Below are positions 4,832-6,263 of a stretch of 6,263 bases of DNA, piece after piece; the stretch's first letter is position 1, and the number at the start of each line of letters is the position of its first letter. A program made the translations under genes and the position numbers. The stretch is from positions 1 to 6,263 of the forward strand of contig JAEYTU010000665.1 in NCBI GenBank assembly GCA_023433825.1. The letters run 5' to 3'. The notes under the pieces were generated by a model. It ran no database searches, had not been told where the DNA came from, and saw only the letters and a list, made by a program, of their open reading frames with translations. Source of the DNA: Planctomycetota bacterium (lineage in GTDB: Bacteria; Planctomycetota; UBA1135; UBA2386).

Positions 4832-6263
4832 AGGTGCTCGCGTGCGTGTTGGTCCTCGTCGTGGCGACCGCGTGGTGGACGTTCGGCGGCGCACCGACGG
4901 CGCGCGTGGAGGCGCCGAGGAACGTCCTCCCGACGGCGGGCCCGGAGTCGATTGGGCACCACGATGCTGCGAGCGACAGCGGCGGCCGACATCCACTGGT
5001 CGAGGACGCCGACGCGAACCCCGACGCGCAGCCGACCGCACTGCTGCGTCATCGCGGCGTGACCGACCGCGCCACGACGAACGCCGGCCGCATCGTCGTG
5101 CGCGTTCTCGACTCGCACTTGCGGCCGATCCCCGCGGCGCGCGTTCGCATCGCTGCCGCCGATCACGTCGAGCACGGCGTGACCGACGCACTCGGCCGCG
5201 TGCACACTTCGAGGAGCGACGCCGAGGCGATCGATCGGATCGCAGTGGTCGATCCGACGACGGCAGCGGAGTTCGACACGTCCGTCCGGTGGAGAGCCGC
5301 GTATGGCCTCGCGTCCGACGAACTCGTCGTGCGCATGCCGGCAGAACGCACGGTTGCGCTGCGGGTCGTCGATGCCGCGGATCGTCCCGTTCCGAACTTG
5401 GCGGTCTTCTGTCTCGTGGACCGTTACCACCCACCGCGCGAGCACGGCCTGCCGCTGTTCTCGACCGAGCACATGACGCGCTTCGCCATCGACGCGACGA
5501 CCGACGCGGCGGGGATCGCGACGTTCATGGCGCCAGAGGGGATCCACCACATCGGTCACGCCTGTCCGATCGACGGCGGCGCGAGTCTCGGCTGGCTCGT
5601 CGTCGAACGCGGCGTCACGGCGATCGAGGCGACGCTCGTCGCGCACGTCATGGCATGCGAACGCGAACTGACCGTCGACGTCACACTGCCGCCCGGGGTC
5701 ACGGCGCGGCCGCGCGTCCGGATCGAGATCCCGCTGCCGTATCGCGCCATCGGCGCTGTGCATCGGGTCGGGCGACTCGACGACCTGTACGCACTCCGAC
5801 GGGACGGGTCGAGCGACGACGGAACGCGCTTTCGACTCCGCGAGGTGCCGCGACTGCCGGTCCGCGTCTTCGTCCGAGCCGACGGATGCGAGTCCTTCCT
5901 GACGGATCTCGACGCCGCCACCGACGAACTTCGCGTCGGGCTCGTCGCATCGCCGCCGAGTGAGCCGGCGGTGCCCGCGCCGATCCTGCGAGGCACGGTG
6001 CGCGACTCCCGCGGAGCGCCGATCCCGGACGCCGCCGTCAGTTTGGGGGAGCATCCGGACGAGCTCGTCGAGGACCGCGGTGGCTGGGTCGTTCGCAGCG
6101 AGTCTGACGGTCGCTTCGAGGTCGAGTTGCACGGGTGGCGCGTCGCGGCCGTTCACCACCCGGAGTTCGAAACGGGGATCTTCGGCGCCATCGATCCAGA
6201 CGCCGTCGCGCAGGAACGGCACTTCGTGCTGCACCCGCGCGTCCCGGTGACCGGCGTCGTCCA
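4828..6263 (+). CDS. Gene D: exported multi-module carboxypeptidase-regulatory-like protein (3' end outside window)
   Basis: The frame from ATG 4828 stays open for 478 codons to the window's right edge. The ATG overlaps gene C's TGA as ATGA. The N-terminus is short and hydrophobic (MKVLACVLVLVVATAWW, residues 1-17), a likely signal peptide or anchor. Cys6 is too close to the start to be a lipobox. A linker runs to about 84 and includes LLRHRGVTD (72-80), shared with C as LLRHEGATD. Module 1 is about 88-168 (VVRVLDSHLRPIPAARVRI, GVTDALGRV). Module 2 is about 176-270 (LRVVDAADRPVPNLAV, TTDAAGIATF). Module 3 is about 280-372 (PYRAIGA, RVGRLDDL, DGCES). Module 4 is about 387-469 (LRGTVRDSRGAPIPDAAVSL, SESDGRFEVE). 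Module 5 begins with VPVTGVV at 472-478. If D keeps C's plan, about 280 more residues lie beyond the window. It is the closest relative of C in modules 3 and 4. Function is unknown. Confidence 0.92.
   Translation, partial: MKVLACVLVLVVATAWWTFGGAPTARVEAPRNVLPTAGPESIGHHDAASDSGGRHPLVEDADANPDAQPTALLRHRGVTDRATTNAGRIVVRVLDSHLRPIPAARVRIAAADHVEHGVTDALGRVHTSRSDAEAIDRIAVVDPTTAAEFDTSVRWRAAYGLASDELVVRMPAERTVALRVVDAADRPVPNLAVFCLVDRYHPPREHGLPLFSTEHMTRFAIDATTDAAGIATFMAPEGIHHIGHACPIDGGASLGWLVVERGVTAIEATLVAHVMACERELTVDVTLPPGVTARPRVRIEIPLPYRAIGAVHRVGRLDDLYALRRDGSSDDGTRFRLREVPRLPVRVFVRADGCESFLTDLDAATDELRVGLVASPPSEPAVPAPILRGTVRDSRGAPIPDAAVSLGEHPDELVEDRGGWVVRSESDGRFEVELHGWRVAAVHHPEFETGIFGAIDPDAVAQERHFVLHPRVPVTGVV

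Noticed and set aside
4828..4845. Lipoprotein signal in gene D (V-L-A-C at residues 3-6)
   Set aside because: The cysteine comes before the hydrophobic core, whereas a lipobox must follow it. No other lipobox is visible in B, C or D.
4482..5963. Plus-strand open frame of 493 codons overlapping C and D
   Set aside because: It is in a different frame from both paralogous genes and is composed mostly of Arg/Ser/Ala/Thr runs. Frame 4828 onward aligns with gene C module by module, so that frame is the coding one.
4654..6234. Long minus-strand open frame of 526 codons across the C-D boundary
   Set aside because: It lies opposite genes with clear homology, crosses the junction between two genes, and has an Arg/Asp-rich composition with no recognisable domain. 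It is the expected shadow of GC-biased coding sequence.

Overview
The window is fully coding on the + strand and looks like the inside of one tandem family of paralogous genes. It holds the 3' end of gene A (2-724), two complete genes B (765-2528) and C (2525-4831), and the 5' part of gene D (4828 to the window end). All four encode large proteins built from repeated beta-sandwich modules of the carboxypeptidase-regulatory-like / CnaB-like type. These are recognisable from motifs such as G-x-V-x-D-x-x-G-x-P-I-x-x-A-x-V followed by T-D-A-x-G-x-F. B, C and D each begin with a short hydrophobic export or anchor segment and a low-complexity linker. I see no catalytic motif in any of them. The name reflects the fold, not peptidase activity.

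Layout: A ends with its last two modules and is followed by a 40-base gap. B to C and C to D are joined by four-base ATGA stop/start overlaps, so B, C and D almost certainly sit on one transcript and are translationally coupled. No start has a recognisable Shine-Dalgarno sequence. In module order, C has an anchor, linker, modules 1 to 6 and a conserved C-terminal domain. B has modules 1, 2, 3, 6 and the same C-terminal domain, so it is shorter by two modules (587 against 768 residues). D follows C through modules 1 to 4 and leaves the window at the start of module 5. A enters the window at the end of module 5.

The organism is a bacterium with strongly GC-biased DNA, roughly two-thirds G+C by eye. 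High GC, weak or absent Shine-Dalgarno signals, and clusters of large exported carboxypeptidase-regulatory-like paralogues would fit Planctomycetota, or less likely Myxococcota. This is an inference from style only, since no taxonomic marker gene is present.

The main interest is evolutionary. This is an expanding, mosaic array of exported modular proteins in which similarity between neighbours changes from segment to segment, as expected from duplication, module loss and gene conversion. I see no RNA gene, mobile element, CRISPR array or clear promoter or terminator. The function of the proteins cannot be read from this sequence.
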